Shown: positions 1 to 11,363 of the stretch, in pieces
How the letters are laid out: every line of letters begins with the position of its first letter
How positions within the stretch are numbered: position 1 is the first letter of the stretch
Program-made: the position numbers and the translations under genes
The notes under the pieces: model-generated
Databases searched by the model: none
Told to the model about the DNA's origin: nothing
The model's input: the letters and a program-made list of their open reading frames with translations, nothing else
Source: Cadophora sp. MPI-SDFR-AT-0126
Lineage: Eukaryota > Ascomycota > Leotiomycetes > Helotiales > Ploettnerulaceae
Reading direction: 5' to 3'
Length of the DNA stretch: 64,000 nucleotides
NCBI GenBank assembly: GCA_020747065.1
Contig: JAGMVK010000006.1
Span: 1,240,001-1,304,000 of the forward strand

Positions 1-1065
1 GACGTAAAGAATCGACATGGTCTGGCAAGTAATGATGTCGTTCAAGGATGATCGTCGGGCCAAAGAACCATAAACGGCTCGAGTTAGAGGATGTCACAGG
101 GGTTCTGCGCCTGGGCGAGGAGGCCTAGCGGAATGCTAAGCTTTTGTGGATTGTGCTGGCCGCAACGGACCCCCCGCCTCGATAAGCGTAGCTGCAGTGT
201 GCTGGCTGGTGCTTTTCTTTCAGAAGAGGCATTTCACGAAGTAAGGGCATTCCAGTGGTACGGTGAGGCAAATTCTCTGGAATTGAGGGAATTGGCGGGC
301 CAATGATAGGCTTTTTACTCCTCTTATCATTCTTCTTTTGGACTAACAATACTACTGAAGCTTGGAGATTCTTAGGTAGCAGCTTTAGCCCCTGGTGGGA
401 CTTCTTTGGAGCTTGATGGGAGCTTGGGGGACAGGAAGGGATGGGCGTGCAAAAAATGTGCAGGGTGTCACTCGTAGAGGAGGGTGGGTGTGGTGAGTGA
501 GAGGGGGGAGGAGAGATAACCAAAAGTCTCAGCGTCATCCCGAAACAAATGCAAAACACATCAAAATAGGGAAACTTCTGTCTTCATCTCAACTGCACTG
601 AACGACACGACAACCTGTATGTATCCTCATGGCCAGTCTCCCAGTTATTGACGTTCTTTATTTATTTCCCTTGCTTGTCTCCAGTCGGCCTCTCTCACAT
701 CGTATCATACCCATACCCTTTTCCACCCTACCGTATCCAGCCGCCAAGTGTTTCTTGCGGGTCATCCTTTCCTTCCCTCCCCTCTCGTCTCGCATTCAAC
801 ATCCACGATCCGCTCTGTTCCTTCCCCGCATCGCCATAGCCCCAGTCTAGCGTGAACGCTAAATCATACCCTGGTAACAGGCAGCTTGGGTCGTCCGATA
901 CTTAAACACGAGCTCTGCCGTGCGACAGAAACAATATCTCTCTCTCACCACCTCACCTCACATCACTCAGTACTCTACCTTCCCTACCTCACAGTACCCT
1001 CGACGTTGTTGTTTTTTTGTACTGAAATTTTTCGTCGCATACATACACACATCTACTAAGACACA
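1..1065. other. Intergenic region and promoter/leader of the SPFH gene
   Basis: I see no gene here; open frames on both strands lack family resemblance and credible starts. About 910-1060 is pyrimidine-rich with many CTC and CAC runs, as is usual for a fungal promoter and 5' leader, and it leads directly to the ATG at 1066. Confidence 0.5.
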
Positions 1066-2237
1066 ATGTCATCAAGCATGGACACTGGCAGCGTTGCCAA
1101 AGATGATATTCGCAAGCCGACTGACCATGGATCCTCATCAACAAACGGCGTTGGATTTCGCCCACAGAACACCCCTGGTCGCAGCGATAACCCTCTGATC
1201 AATGTCGAGCCACCAAAAAGAGAGGACCTTCAGCCATCCTATGCCCAAACTCTCGCTGGTGAAAGCGATCAAGGAGCGCATGGCTGGTACGGAAGCATGA
1301 TCAACACTCTCGGTTCTTGTATTGGAACTATGGGTGCCATTCCATGCTGCATCTTCTGCCCCAACCCTTACAAACCCGTATCGCAGGGTAATGTTGGTCT
1401 TGTCACCAAGTTTGGTCGTTTCTATCGCGCAGTCGATCCAGGTCTCGTCAAGATCAACCCTCTCTCCGAGCGTCTTATCCAGGTCGACGTCAAGATCCAG
1501 ATTGTTGGTATGTAATTTCACCCTCAGACCGTATTCTCAGAAGCTAATTTGCATCTCCAGAGGTTCCCAAGCAAGTCTGCATGACCAAGGATAACGTTAC
1601 CCTCCATTTGACCTCCGTCATCTACTACCACATTACCTCCCCACACAAGGCAGCTTTCGGTATCTCGAATGTCCGTCAAGCTCTGGTAGAACGTACACAG
1701 ACTACACTCCGTCATGTCGTCGGTGCCCGAGTCCTCCAAGACGTTATCGAGCGCCGCGAGGAAGTTGCTCAGTCCATCGGAGAGATCATTGAGGACGTCG
1801 CATCAGGATGGGGTGTCCAAGTCGAGAGCATGCTCATCAAGGACATTATCTTCAGCAACGAGTTGCAAGACTCGCTCTCGATGGCAGCTCAATCCAAGCG
1901 TATCGGAGAATCGAAAGTCATTGCAGCCCGCGCTGAAGTCGAGTCCGCCAAGCTCATGAGACAAGCAGCCGACATTCTTTCGTCCGCACCTGCCATGCAA
2001 ATCAGATATCTCGAGGCAATGCAAGCCATGGCCAAATCCGCCAACTCCAAGGTCATCTTTTTACCCGGTGCTTCCAATGTAGGATCAAGCATGGCAATGG
2101 CTAATGCGATTGGCGAGGGACTAGAACATAACGGCGGTCCCTCCGCAGTCCAGAAGTTCGATAACACGAACGATTTTGGAGGTCAGGACTCCGGTTTCCA
2201 ACGGGCTATTAATGCTCATGTTGTCGAAAGCATCTAA
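1066..2237 (+). CDS. Stomatin/prohibitin-like SPFH (band 7) domain protein
   Basis: Two exons, 1066-1507 and 1561-2237, with a 53-nt GT-AG intron; the product is 372 aa. After a polar N-terminus of about 85 residues comes a short Cys-rich hydrophobic segment (GAIPCCIFCPNPYKPV). In stomatins this position forms a membrane hairpin. The SPFH/band 7 domain follows, with GLVTKFGRFYRAVDPGL, then PKQVCMTKDNVTLHLTSVIY, then an Ala/Glu-rich helix (VIAARAEVESAKLMRQAAD), which is the family order. Stomatins are oligomeric membrane scaffolds of plasma or mitochondrial membranes; which compartment applies here cannot be read from the sequence. The splice restores the codon for E in QIVEVPKQV. The start at 1066 is the first ATG after a pyrimidine-rich leader. 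Family assignment is firm; the specific role is not. Confidence 0.93.
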
Positions 2238-3333
2238 GGCAAAACCGTGCTGATGACTTGGTGTCTTTGTAGCCTGGTCTACAAACTAGGTGTTCGCATC
2301 TACTGAGCAGCAGTAACGACTTTGCTCTGTCGCCAGAAACAAACACACCACTTCCTATTGTACTACTATAATATCCTGCCTTTGTTTGCTTTGCTTTTTG
2401 ATGATTACGACAATGGGTTGAAATGGATGGCAACGTTCTGAGAATGATAATCGGAAGACGGAATGGTGATCGAGGGGTTGCAGAACTGCAATGATGGATG
2501 GTACGGAATGGATGTGCGGTGTTCTTTCTTGTTGGTCTTTGGCAGGATACCCCGGTCGTTTACACATGGTACCCTTTTGATAGTTTAGTTCATCCAATGA
2601 TACCATTTTTCTTATTGTAAATGCTTGCTTTCTTGTGTCTAGCAGTTTGGCAATCGGCATGAATGGCAGAGAATTCCTCATCAATTCGCAGGAGACTTGC
2701 TCGTCCTGGCGCTCTTTGGTCGACAGAAATCTGTACCGCATTGACAAGCTAACTTGCTCAATAGTTACGACTTGTTTTTTTGGGAGAAAAGAAGTTTAAC
2801 ATGAGTTCACCTGTATCAGGACGCTCGGCGGAGGGAGAGATGGGGGGTCAAGCGACGGTCCCAACCCCATCAGGGATGCCGTGTTGATGGCTTTTTAAAT
2901 TCTTGCGGGCGTAGTTTGAAACACCATTCAAAGCCAAGTGTCAAAGAAATTTTCACTCCAAATACTATCTTAACCTGGTGCCTTTTTGCCTTTACCTTAG
3001 GCTATCACTTCCTTCTCGTGACTTTGTTTATACTCCACAAATATTAAAGGGCCGATTCGCTTACTGTAAAGCTCCACACGAGGCTGAGCCGAAGCCTCGT
3101 GTGAAAATCATTGCGTGGCGTGTTCACCCTGCTGCTCGTCACTTCACAACTTCAGGCCACCGTCACCAAATCGACGAAACGACAGATCTCCTCTACGACC
3201 AGATAGTATATCTAGGATTTTATATTCGTCAGAGTTCTCGTCGATGCACTCCTCCCTCCGACTTTTCACGCGGCGAACTCCTCTCATCCACAGAACTCGA
3301 CCACCCATCCGCCTCCCCATCTCATCACCAAAA
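2238..3333. other. Intergenic region with a hairpin near 3075
   Basis: No gene is recognised. It holds the 3' flank of the SPFH gene and the upstream region of the small gene at 3334, including an 11-bp perfect inverted repeat at 3075-3103 that is listed separately. Confidence 0.4.
3075..3103. repeat. Perfect 11-bp inverted repeat with 7-nt loop
   Basis: CACACGAGGCT at 3075-3085 pairs perfectly with AGCCTCGTGTG at 3093-3103 around a 7-nt loop. It lies about 230 bp upstream of the ATG at 3334, so it may sit in a transcribed leader or act as a duplex DNA site. Confidence 0.8.
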
Positions 3334-3729
3334 ATGACCTCCTCAACATCCTACTCCACCTTTCCTCCCCCTCCCCCCGAAGAAGAGAGCACCACAGCCT
3401 CCCAGCCCAAACAACCTCTCGCCCTCCCCGCCGCACCTCACAACGACAACACAACGCACCTCGACATGTCGTCCGGCAGCACATCCGTCAAGCTCGATCA
3501 CCTGGGTCCCATGGTAGTCAATGTGGATGGCACGTTGAGCCGGATCGCGAATTGGGATAAGATGGTGGAGAGTGAGAGGGAGAATACGGTGAGGGTTATT
3601 GGGATGAGGAATCAGGCGCGGTTGAGGGCTTTGAGGGAGAAGGAGGGAAAGAATGAGGGGAAAGAGGGAAAAGAGGGGAAAGAGGGCGTGGGGCAGGAGG
3701 AGAAGGAGGGAAAGGAGGGGGAGAAGTGA
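3334..3729 (+). CDS. Small conserved-looking protein with Lys/Glu/Gly-rich tail
   Basis: One exon. I choose the ATG at 3334 because of its good context (AAAATGA). An in-frame ATG at 3244 would add 30 Arg/Ser-rich residues that could act as a mitochondrial presequence. From 3334 the product is 131 aa: a Pro/Ser-rich N-terminus; a compact segment (VKLDHLGPMVVNVDGTLSRI, then ANWDKM and a stretch ending RVIGMRNQARLRAL); and a tail of KEG-type repeats (EGKEGKEGKEG). The middle segment resembles a short motif I associate with uncharacterised eukaryotic proteins, but I cannot name the family. No function is assigned. Confidence 0.68.
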   Translation: MTSSTSYSTFPPPPPEEESTTASQPKQPLALPAAPHNDNTTHLDMSSGSTSVKLDHLGPMVVNVDGTLSRIANWDKMVESERENTVRVIGMRNQARLRALREKEGKNEGKEGKEGKEGVGQEEKEGKEGEK

Positions 3730-4598
3730 TGGATATTGGGAAGTGGAAATTGGGGATTTAGATCCGGGGCTTTGGGGATGTAATGGCAAAGATGATGAGG
3801 TGTTAAATGCGGACACAGATTATGGGCGCATACCTTTTGTTAGGGTGGACATGTGGATGGATGAAGGATATCACTGGAAGGTTGCCGAAAGGGCATCTGT
3901 CTCTGCGGATAGCAAGGTATATCTTTGGGTTCTAGACTTGGGCAATGCTGGAGCTGGAACATAAAGTGGAAGTGTACCACAAGCAGAGCTGCACACACCG
4001 AGATGAAGATCCGCATTTCCAAGAAACATTAAGTCGAGTTCTCTGATATTTTCAAAATATCATCTTGCAATGACTTGCTCGAAAGAAAGTTGTTGGCAAG
4101 TGCCTACTTCTATCAATACTTCAGGTCGCCGAATAAATAGCATCATCAGCAGTCATGAGTTTTTTCCATTTCTCTGGTCCGTCAACTTCACTTACCTTCC
4201 TCAAACGTGTGCTGTTGGAGCAACAGCACGAACCCGAACCCGAAAACAAGCTCTTCTTTTAAGTACTCTTTTCATTTATGACTGCATACTCATAGACTTG
4301 TAGTAATCGCAAGTGCTTCCCCTTCCTGAGGGGAGGCCCTTCGCATTCCACCCCCCCACCCCCCCTCCTCCCCCGGCGGCGGCCCTCGATGGCGTAGGGA
4401 AGCAAAAAGAACAGACAAAAACACATGAAGAAACATCTCGTCGATTACTTAAGTATCACGCAAACACGTAAAACAAGAAAAGTAGGCCATAGGAGGGGAA
4501 AAGCGCAAAATCTAGTAGTAGGGCTCATACTTTCTGCCTCAGGGGGCAGCGTTAAGCCCTCTCTCCAGTCGTTCCTCCTTGCTTTTTCGGAACCAGCG
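3730..4598. other. Intergenic region between convergent genes
   Basis: No gene is supported. This is the shared 3' flank of the small gene at 3334 and the HET gene, and it contains the C-run tract at 4351-4374. Confidence 0.4.
4351..4374. repeat. C-run tract (G-rich on the minus strand)
   Basis: Runs of seven, seven and five cytosines at 4351-4357, 4359-4365 and 4370-4374 are separated by one to four bases and followed by GGCGGCGG. On the minus strand this gives enough G-runs for a quadruplex. It lies about 225 bp beyond the HET stop codon on the HET-coding strand. Confidence 0.6.
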
Positions 4599-6764
4599 TC
4601 AAGAGATCAGTATCATTCTCTCCGCTGTTTCTCCAAAACTCATATCTGCCGATATCGTCGCGCCAACATCAATCAGAAGCTGGAATTGATGGCCGTATCG
4701 TGCGGTAGTCAAGCCTGTACCTGTGTCTCTGACTCGCAAGAGAGCTGCCGCACTAAGAACAGTATTTGGAAGCCGTTCTTTATGGACGCGCGGATCTCTA
4801 GCAAAAGCAATAGCATCAAACATCTGTTCTGAACATTCTCGTTCTTCAGACTCCCCACCAGCATATCTCTGGAAACAATGAAGCTCCAATCCTCGTGTGT
4901 GGATGATGACTCGACCACGAGTCTCCTGCCCCGCTGATAATGTCAGCGGCTTCTCGAAGTCGACGACGAAATACTCTGCTAGAAGACCTTCAGAGGTAAC
5001 TTCTGCGTCGAGGTAACGGGCACCTCCAACTCCCGTTTCCGTCGAGCCGCATAACAATGTACGAGGTGCCCAGTGGTACCCATCGACCTCGAGCTTCGGG
5101 CCGGCATGGAAGAGTATTCCCCTTGGTACCCGACCTATCATCGCCCACAACTTCGCCAGCCGTATATTCCCGTCCTTTTCTTCGAGCAACGATTCTGTAT
5201 CCAGATCCAGCAGAGTGGAGATCACCAGAGCCTCGTCTGTAGCGACACTACACGCCCGGAATTGAAGCAGAGGCATCCACTCAAAGAGCCCCGTGGTATT
5301 CTGCGTGAGGCACGCCAGTTGATGAGCACATTTCGATGTGACCGGCGTTGCAGCACTATTCCTTACGCTTTCGAACAGTACTTGGCAAAGCATGTGGACT
5401 GAGATCCAGCGGCCCTTCAAGCTGACAACCAGGTTCGTACCGAGTCGTGCTTCTTGGAAAGTCCACAACCTCCTATTCCAATCCGATAGTAGAATACACA
5501 GCGCGAGACTTTCATAGGACAGCGTCTCGACAGGCGTGTGCTGCAGCATCTTATCGAGGACCATCACCGCAGTAGAATTCTTGTATATTTGATCCATGAA
5601 ACCTATGCTCTTCATCTTCAGATCCTGATCCTCGGGTATACACATTGCATCTATCCAGAAGTGTGTCATTGTTCCGAACTCGCTGGATAGGCTGGATACA
5701 AGCTTTCTGAGCTGGCGGAGCCTGCAGCACGGGAGACCTCTGTCGGCTATGTTCCCAAGTCCGTGGGACCAGACGTGGGAGAATGCGACGTATGGCAGGC
5801 CAGGGTAGTATGGCGTGATTGCGTTTGAAGCAAGTGATTCTGAATCGAGGAGTCGCTCAATATCGATCACGAAGTACTGATTGGAGTCCAGAACTGCCTT
5901 GACATCTGACATCGGCAGACTGATCGATGTACATTTGCATCCGGTATTCAAATGATTGCGGGTCTCAGGCATCTGGTTGATGCTATGCCTGACACATGCC
6001 TTCTCATTGCACAACCGATGGGATCCGTTCGAAGGATCGGCCGTAGGGCATACCACAGAGAAGTATTCCACAGCACTGATGCTGACGAAATCAAGATACT
6101 CGTAATATGACGGACAAATACCATTTCTCTCCAGTCTTTCAACATACAACTCTCGGTTCCGTCCCAAATGATGGAATCCAGTAACATGGCATTCCGACAT
6201 TGCTGGCAAGTCGTTAAAAAGATTTAAGATATCTACAGCGAGTGCTGTCTGCCGGCGGAGAATGCTGATTTCCTGCGCGAATTGGTGGTGGTGATGTCGT
6301 GCGACGAGAATGCTATCCCAAGATAGAACGTCTCGCATGACTCTCGTGAGCTGATCGGTTATTGTTTTGATGTTCAAGTCTCCAGATAGAACCTTGTTAT
6401 TATTGCACAGCAAAGTGGAATACTTCTGTATATATCCCCTCAAAGCCGCAGAAGACAGACTGGGTTTTCCTTCGAACCTGTAGATGAAGTTCCGTGATGG
6501 TACTTGCTCCCCGGTAAGGGCTTCCCAGAAACCGAAGAATAGCATGCTTTGCAGCATTGCGATGCCAGAGGCTCCGAAGAGGTATGGGTGGGATTTCAGG
6601 GCAGTGAGTTGATCGTCTGTCCAACCTCGCATGTTTGCGTAGGCATCTAGAGAGGAGGCGGGTGGATACGTTGTCTTTGTGTCGTGGTCGAAATCGAGCC
6701 ATGAGAGCTTTGGTATGCGATTTCTGCAGTGGACGAGCTCGTTTTGACTCAGGAGGTGCTCCAT
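4599..6764 (-). CDS. HET-domain (heterokaryon incompatibility) protein
   Basis: A single uninterrupted frame of 721 codons from the first ATG at 6764; the frame is open a little further upstream but without an ATG. The HET core starts near residue 325. It has the expected motifs in order: YVAFSHVWSHGLG, HFWIDAMCIPEDQ, IGFMDQIYKNSTAVMVLD, then a W-R-L-W-T-F-Q-E-A block. HET domains occur in fungal proteins that trigger non-self recognition and programmed cell death after hyphal fusion; many of unknown trigger are dispersed in accessory regions. The N-terminal 320 residues match nothing I recognise and include a His run (RHHHHQF) near residue 155. No NACHT, WD40 or ankyrin partner domain is seen. 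It sits next to a probable metabolic cluster, with no direct functional link. Confidence 0.9.
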   Translation of the reverse strand: MEHLLSQNELVHCRNRIPKLSWLDFDHDTKTTYPPASSLDAYANMRGWTDDQLTALKSHPYLFGASGIAMLQSMLFFGFWEALTGEQVPSRNFIYRFEGKPSLSSAALRGYIQKYSTLLCNNNKVLSGDLNIKTITDQLTRVMRDVLSWDSILVARHHHHQFAQEISILRRQTALAVDILNLFNDLPAMSECHVTGFHHLGRNRELYVERLERNGICPSYYEYLDFVSISAVEYFSVVCPTADPSNGSHRLCNEKACVRHSINQMPETRNHLNTGCKCTSISLPMSDVKAVLDSNQYFVIDIERLLDSESLASNAITPYYPGLPYVAFSHVWSHGLGNIADRGLPCCRLRQLRKLVSSLSSEFGTMTHFWIDAMCIPEDQDLKMKSIGFMDQIYKNSTAVMVLDKMLQHTPVETLSYESLALCILLSDWNRRLWTFQEARLGTNLVVSLKGRWISVHMLCQVLFESVRNSAATPVTSKCAHQLACLTQNTTGLFEWMPLLQFRACSVATDEALVISTLLDLDTESLLEEKDGNIRLAKLWAMIGRVPRGILFHAGPKLEVDGYHWAPRTLLCGSTETGVGGARYLDAEVTSEGLLAEYFVVDFEKPLTLSAGQETRGRVIIHTRGLELHCFQRYAGGESEERECSEQMFDAIAFARDPRVHKERLPNTVLSAAALLRVRDTGTGLTTARYGHQFQLLIDVGATISADMSFGETAERMILIS

Positions 6765-7408
6765 ACTTCGGGGTGGGAGGGAAGTCCGCTGAGATAACCT
6801 GGGTCCGTCTTGCCAGGGAAATGAGACTGATGGCACAGCCAGTGGGATAGAGTAGACGCAGAAGTTGATCGTGGCTACTTTTGGTAGACGAAAAATGGTG
6901 AGATTGATTCACATCAGCTCAGCCAAAAGCTAAATGAAGTCAGCTCCAATGGCGTGACATCCTGCAAGCCTCTTTCTGCAAGGCTGGGACTTGCTTGCAG
7001 AAGGCTAATCTCTATCCTACTGTGGACATTACTTAGATCTGAGATAAGTTGAGGGAAGAGCCCCATTCAGAAGCTTGGTGTCATGCACCAAAGCAGATTT
7101 TACTCACAAGCGAAACTTTTAACATATACGAGGAGAAACTTCAACCAGTGTTGCTGATGTATGACACGATCTGGATTCTCTGAAAATTTGAATTCGTTCG
7201 AATAAATGCCTACTAATCAAGCAAAGGCGATCGATCGGCCAGCGTTCGCTGCATACAGTACAGTACGTGAATGTCATGAATCGTGGAACGAAGCAAAATA
7301 GATGAAAGCGCCTCCCATGTCCCACCTCCAACTCCTGGGCCCCCACAATGCTACCTTTTGCTCCGCTCATAGTAAAAATACACGACATGAGAACTCCAAA
7401 AATGTGTT
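6765..7408. other. Intergenic region upstream of the HET gene
   Basis: No gene is seen. It holds the HET promoter and the 3' flank of the Zn2Cys6 gene. A 9-bp inverted repeat lies at 6974-7002. Confidence 0.4.
6974..7002. repeat. 9-bp inverted repeat in the HET promoter
   Basis: TTCTGCAAG at 6974-6982 and CTTGCAGAA at 6994-7002 are perfect inverted copies separated by 11 bp, about 210 bp upstream of the HET ATG. The layout suits a dimeric DNA-binding factor, but chance is possible. Confidence 0.6.
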
Positions 7409-9812
7409 TCAGGCACTAGAAACGGCTCCAAAGCCCGCATGCTCAAAAGTATGATGGTCCCTTTCGTATTCCGGGGGTTTCTGAAAACTGAATGTCGGCC
7501 CTCGCATTGCTGGCTGTGAATCTTGGAGGTAGAAGGATTCGGCGAATGTCCGTGGGACCCAACCCAATGTGGAAGTGGAGCTTTCTGGAGCCATTTTCCA
7601 CGACTGGTCCAGGGGAGGTGATGTGCTCGAGGTTCGATCCTGTAATATTGGTCCAGCTGGAGCTGAGGGAGCTGATGGAGGTGGGGGACTCCAGAGCTGT
7701 TCGGACGCAGGAGATGGGACCCAAGTCTGAGTCTGTAGAGCTGGAGCTGGTTGAGGTAAAGTGACGTCTGGTTGAGTCCATAGCTGGCTTTCGGAAACTG
7801 GACTTGTATGAGCTGCTGGAGCTACTGGAGCCGCTGGAGGAGCCAAGGGGACGATAGGGGATCGCTGTGATGGAATCGTTGCAACCTGAGCTGCAGCAGC
7901 GGCTGTGAATTTCGCGTCTTCAGTTTGACATGGGTGGACGTCTCGAGACATGCGTTCACGAGCAATGTAGAGTGATGGATGAACTAGCTGGGCCTGGAAG
8001 CTGTTAGCTGCGGTCATTGTATCAGAGAAGTGCCTACATACCTGGAACATGATGAGTGCCTGATTGATGCCCATCATCTCAGCAATATGCTTCAGTCTCC
8101 CTCGCAGAAAGATACGTTGAGAAGGCGAGGCGAAATCCGAGCTTGCAGCTACGAAAATTGGCCACATGGAGAAGATTCCAGCAAGCGGCTTCACTCTGGT
8201 AGGATCGTGCTCGCCACAAGCAAAATTCGACCGGTCAGTCATGGATGGGTCTTTACCACGGTTCCAACCGAAGAAGTATGGAACACTGGCTACAATATCC
8301 TCGATGAGTCCCCGGCAGACCTGGGTGGCAGTTGCGTATTCTGGTGTGAGTCTGTAATCGCCATTGTCCCCTAACCAAGCTACACAACGAAGGATCGTTG
8401 TGTAGATGAACAGCCGGCATCCTCTAACAATGTTGTATTTATACGCCATCCACATTTCTCCGTATGCGTCTATCCGGCCTGGATGAATAACAGAATTGGG
8501 GAGGTCGGGAACTTCACCGTCAATCCACGCTACAGTGTTGATCTGCCACGCAGGTGGTAGCGCCTGGATCCACTCAACGTACTGTTTGTCTAAAGCCTCG
8601 GCTCGTCGAAGAAGCCTCAAGACCTTTTCAATGTTCTCCGCAGATCTGAATCTGACAGTAGTCGTTGCATCGTTATCGGCACGAAGTTGGGCCATTTTGA
8701 GGTTTGCTGCCGCAAAAGTCTGAACGATCGGGTCATCTGCAATGACTCCCATCCAGTCCACTCCAGGATTGATCGACTTCGAATTTGCGATGCAGTGTAA
8801 AGTCATATGAGCTCTGACAGCAATGAAAAGCTCTTTCCCGACTGGTGTCCTCCATTGCTCCATTGTACGAGATTTCATCACAGCCACAGCTCCGTCGATA
8901 TGAGAACTCCAACCTCCTACTTTCATTCGAGATGGAGTCAATTGCTGTTCGTGGGTCAGCAAGTGTGAAGGAATTAGTTGCTTTCCGGATGTCACCAAAA
9001 AGAAATACTTGTAACGAAATTTGGACTGCTCACTTCAAAGGAGGCCATCAGCATGACTGAAGCCAGAGTTGAATCTGTCGACGCTGTTTTGGGATTTTGC
9101 AGGGCCAGATTGATCTCTTTCAAAGCTTTCAGATACCACAGATCTGCTGTTGGGAGTAAAGCTTTCGAGTTCGGCCGAGTCCCCAACGCAGCTAGGGTCA
9201 CGGCGGAGAAGGCCAGAACAAGAGACTGAGGAGGAGTCCTTTGCTTGAGTAAAGGAATCACAAAGTCCAAATAACCTCTCATTGTACCAGCTTCGGGCAC
9301 CAGAACAAAATTGGCCAGGAAGTAGCATGACGCTTGCTGGGATAGTGGAGTTGTCATATGCCCAGCAGTGAAGCTATGATGTCTGTGAACAACGTCCGTC
9401 GTGTAGCCATGGCCACGAGACGCTACGCTGGACATTGACGAGTTTCTTGAATGCGACCCCATAGTCGTCGAGGTCGGAAAGGATGGCGAAGGCTCCAGGA
9501 ATCCATCTCTGTTACGGTCATTGGTAACAGTAGTTAGGTTCTGATGGTTTTGTGCCCTTCGGTTGAGCTTTTTCTTCGTTGCTTTACTCTCATCCCTCAA
9601 TTTGAGCTCGAATGCATCCCGATAACCAGGGCACACTCTCTTCGATTTCTGACACCGCATACATCCTGGTTTGCCTTCATCGCACTGTAATTACCTTAGT
9701 CAATACTGTGCAGACACTTGATGAAAGAATTGAGGTCTATGATTAAACATACCTTGATACGACGAGCTCGACACATATAACATCCCCTACTTGGTTTACC
9801 AGTATTGACCAT
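7409..9812 (-). CDS. Zn(II)2Cys6 transcription factor, probable pathway regulator
   Basis: Four exons: 9753-9812, 9034-9684, 8042-8944 and 7409-7993; 732 aa. The zinc cluster is at residues 11-38 (C11, C14, C21, C28, C31, C38). Intron 1 interrupts the cluster just before C21, a common position in this family. A basic linker (KKKLNRR) and a fungal transcription-factor middle region follow (LAFSAVTLAALGTRP, ADLWYLKALKEINLAL, HIDGAVAVMKSR). The C-terminal 150 residues are Pro/Ala/Ser-rich and probably activating. The last intron (7994-8041, 48 nt) has GTATGT, a GCTAAC branch point and CAG; it is divisible by three with no stop, so retention would add 16 residues in frame. Its position beside the SDR and dehydratase genes suggests it regulates them; that is inference. 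Confidence 0.9.
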
Positions 9813-11363
9813 TTTTCTACCAGATATTATTCAAAAGAATGTCTACTGAATGTAGGAGAGTTGCGATTGGATATCTTCAAGAATTCAGAATGCAAAAGGA
9901 AGCGCTTGCGAGGCGGGGTTCTTAAAGTCGAATGCCAACCATTATCAACGGTGTCTACCTTCGGGACTAATCTTTCTTCGATCAGTCGGGCAGTGCAACC
10001 GGGGTTAGGAGGATCCTGTTTCGACCAAGGTTTTGTAGTGCCGAGAGCTGCCGAGATGTCCCTGTTCCAACTTCGAGGAGTGAATCACGGCATCTGTGTG
10101 GTGCGGGTGAAACCTTTACCCATCGTAAACGTACAAGTGGCAGATGTCCAACAAAACCAGAGGCTGGGCGGCGCTGCGATGGTGTCGCCATTTTGGGGCA
10201 TATCTAGGATGTGGTTCCCGTCTGACTCAGGGAAGATCCTAGTATTGACCTGAGACTGCCTTGTAGTTACAGCACAGTGCAGAGATCGTTCTTCTTTCTC
10301 TGTATAACGGTTAAATTCAACGGAGAAATATGATCAAATCTCCGGGGAAGAGCGAAGTGACTTGCTCCTCAAAGCCCCATAGAGGGGCTGCTGCAGTCAA
10401 GAGTTCCTGGCTTCAACGGGAGCGCTAGGAGATATTTTGCCTTTGGCACCATCTAGGACGTGAGAGGCAAAAGGAAGTGTCAAAAGAGGGGCTCGAGACC
10501 ATAGCCAAACGCGTACAAAACAAGGCCCAATCGATAACATATCCTTGTCCAGATCGCCATCTACGAATCAAAAGACAATTATCGGTAGCGTCCCCAGATC
10601 CTGAATGGACCCCGCGCTGAGCATGCGCTTCTGTTCGAGTATCAAAACCTTATTTTCTTGACAGGCAGACAGGTACGGAGTAAGCAATTAGCAGTGAGAG
10701 ACAGGTAGAAGGAATTTGCCGTCTGCCGTTTGCAGGGTCGAAACTTGTGAGACAAAACACGTTAGATATTCACATGTGTAGAGCAGATGCAGAACGCTTG
10801 ATCACAGCCTCATTCAAGAGACGTCAGATCATCAGATGGCTCGTCTTTTATGACAAGGCATAATGAGGCAGGGCTTGACAGCGGCTGGATTTAGATATCG
10901 AACAGGCACGGTGTTGTTTGCAGGAGGGTAAGAAGGTTCGGCCAAGCGTGACGACGGTTCATTGAAGGGGTGGTGGCGCGCTCGATTATGCTTACTTAAG
11001 CAGGAGCGTGCACCACAACAGACCACAATGTAACTATGCTTGTGCATTGACTTTTCTTCTGCAGCGTGAAACCGGGGACTTTCCCAACTTGCAACCTGGA
11101 TTTGACGACGATGAGGATGATGTGTGGTGGAGTTTGTATCGGTTCAAGATCCGAGATCCATTTTTTGATTACTCCTCATCTCCACTACTGAACTTTAAAG
11201 ATTACTTCTCGGCTTGCTGGCCAAATGGCACCGCATGGCATTGACCTTAAGATCGGCATCTCTCAACGTAAGCATCACCAATCTCCCCCTTTCCAGCCCT
11301 GTCGGACATTGCTTCGTTTAGCGGGCGGCATGGCGATGTATGCGCGGTAGTAGCTCTGCAAAT
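9813..11363. other. Intergenic region upstream of the Zn2Cys6 gene
   Basis: No gene is supported in these 1.55 kb. A frame of about 130 codons at 9861-10253 lacks an ATG start and family resemblance. The region holds the promoter of the regulator and the 3' flank of the SDR gene. I saw no CGG-N4-CCG site here. Confidence 0.4.

Noticed and set aside
125..559. Minus-strand frame of 144 codons at the left edge
   Set aside because: Low-complexity Pro/Ser-rich translation, no ATG start in good context, no family resemblance.
6400..6912. Minus-strand frame of 170 codons overlapping the HET gene start
   Set aside because: Lies in another frame of the HET gene and has no recognisable domain.
7631..7640. 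GGTTCGATCC resembling a tRNA B box
   Set aside because: Inside the Zn2Cys6 coding exon, with no matching A box, anticodon arm or acceptor stem around it.
9861..10253. Plus-strand frame of 130 codons
   Set aside because: Starts at a TTG, has no family resemblance, and lies in the promoter of the regulator gene.
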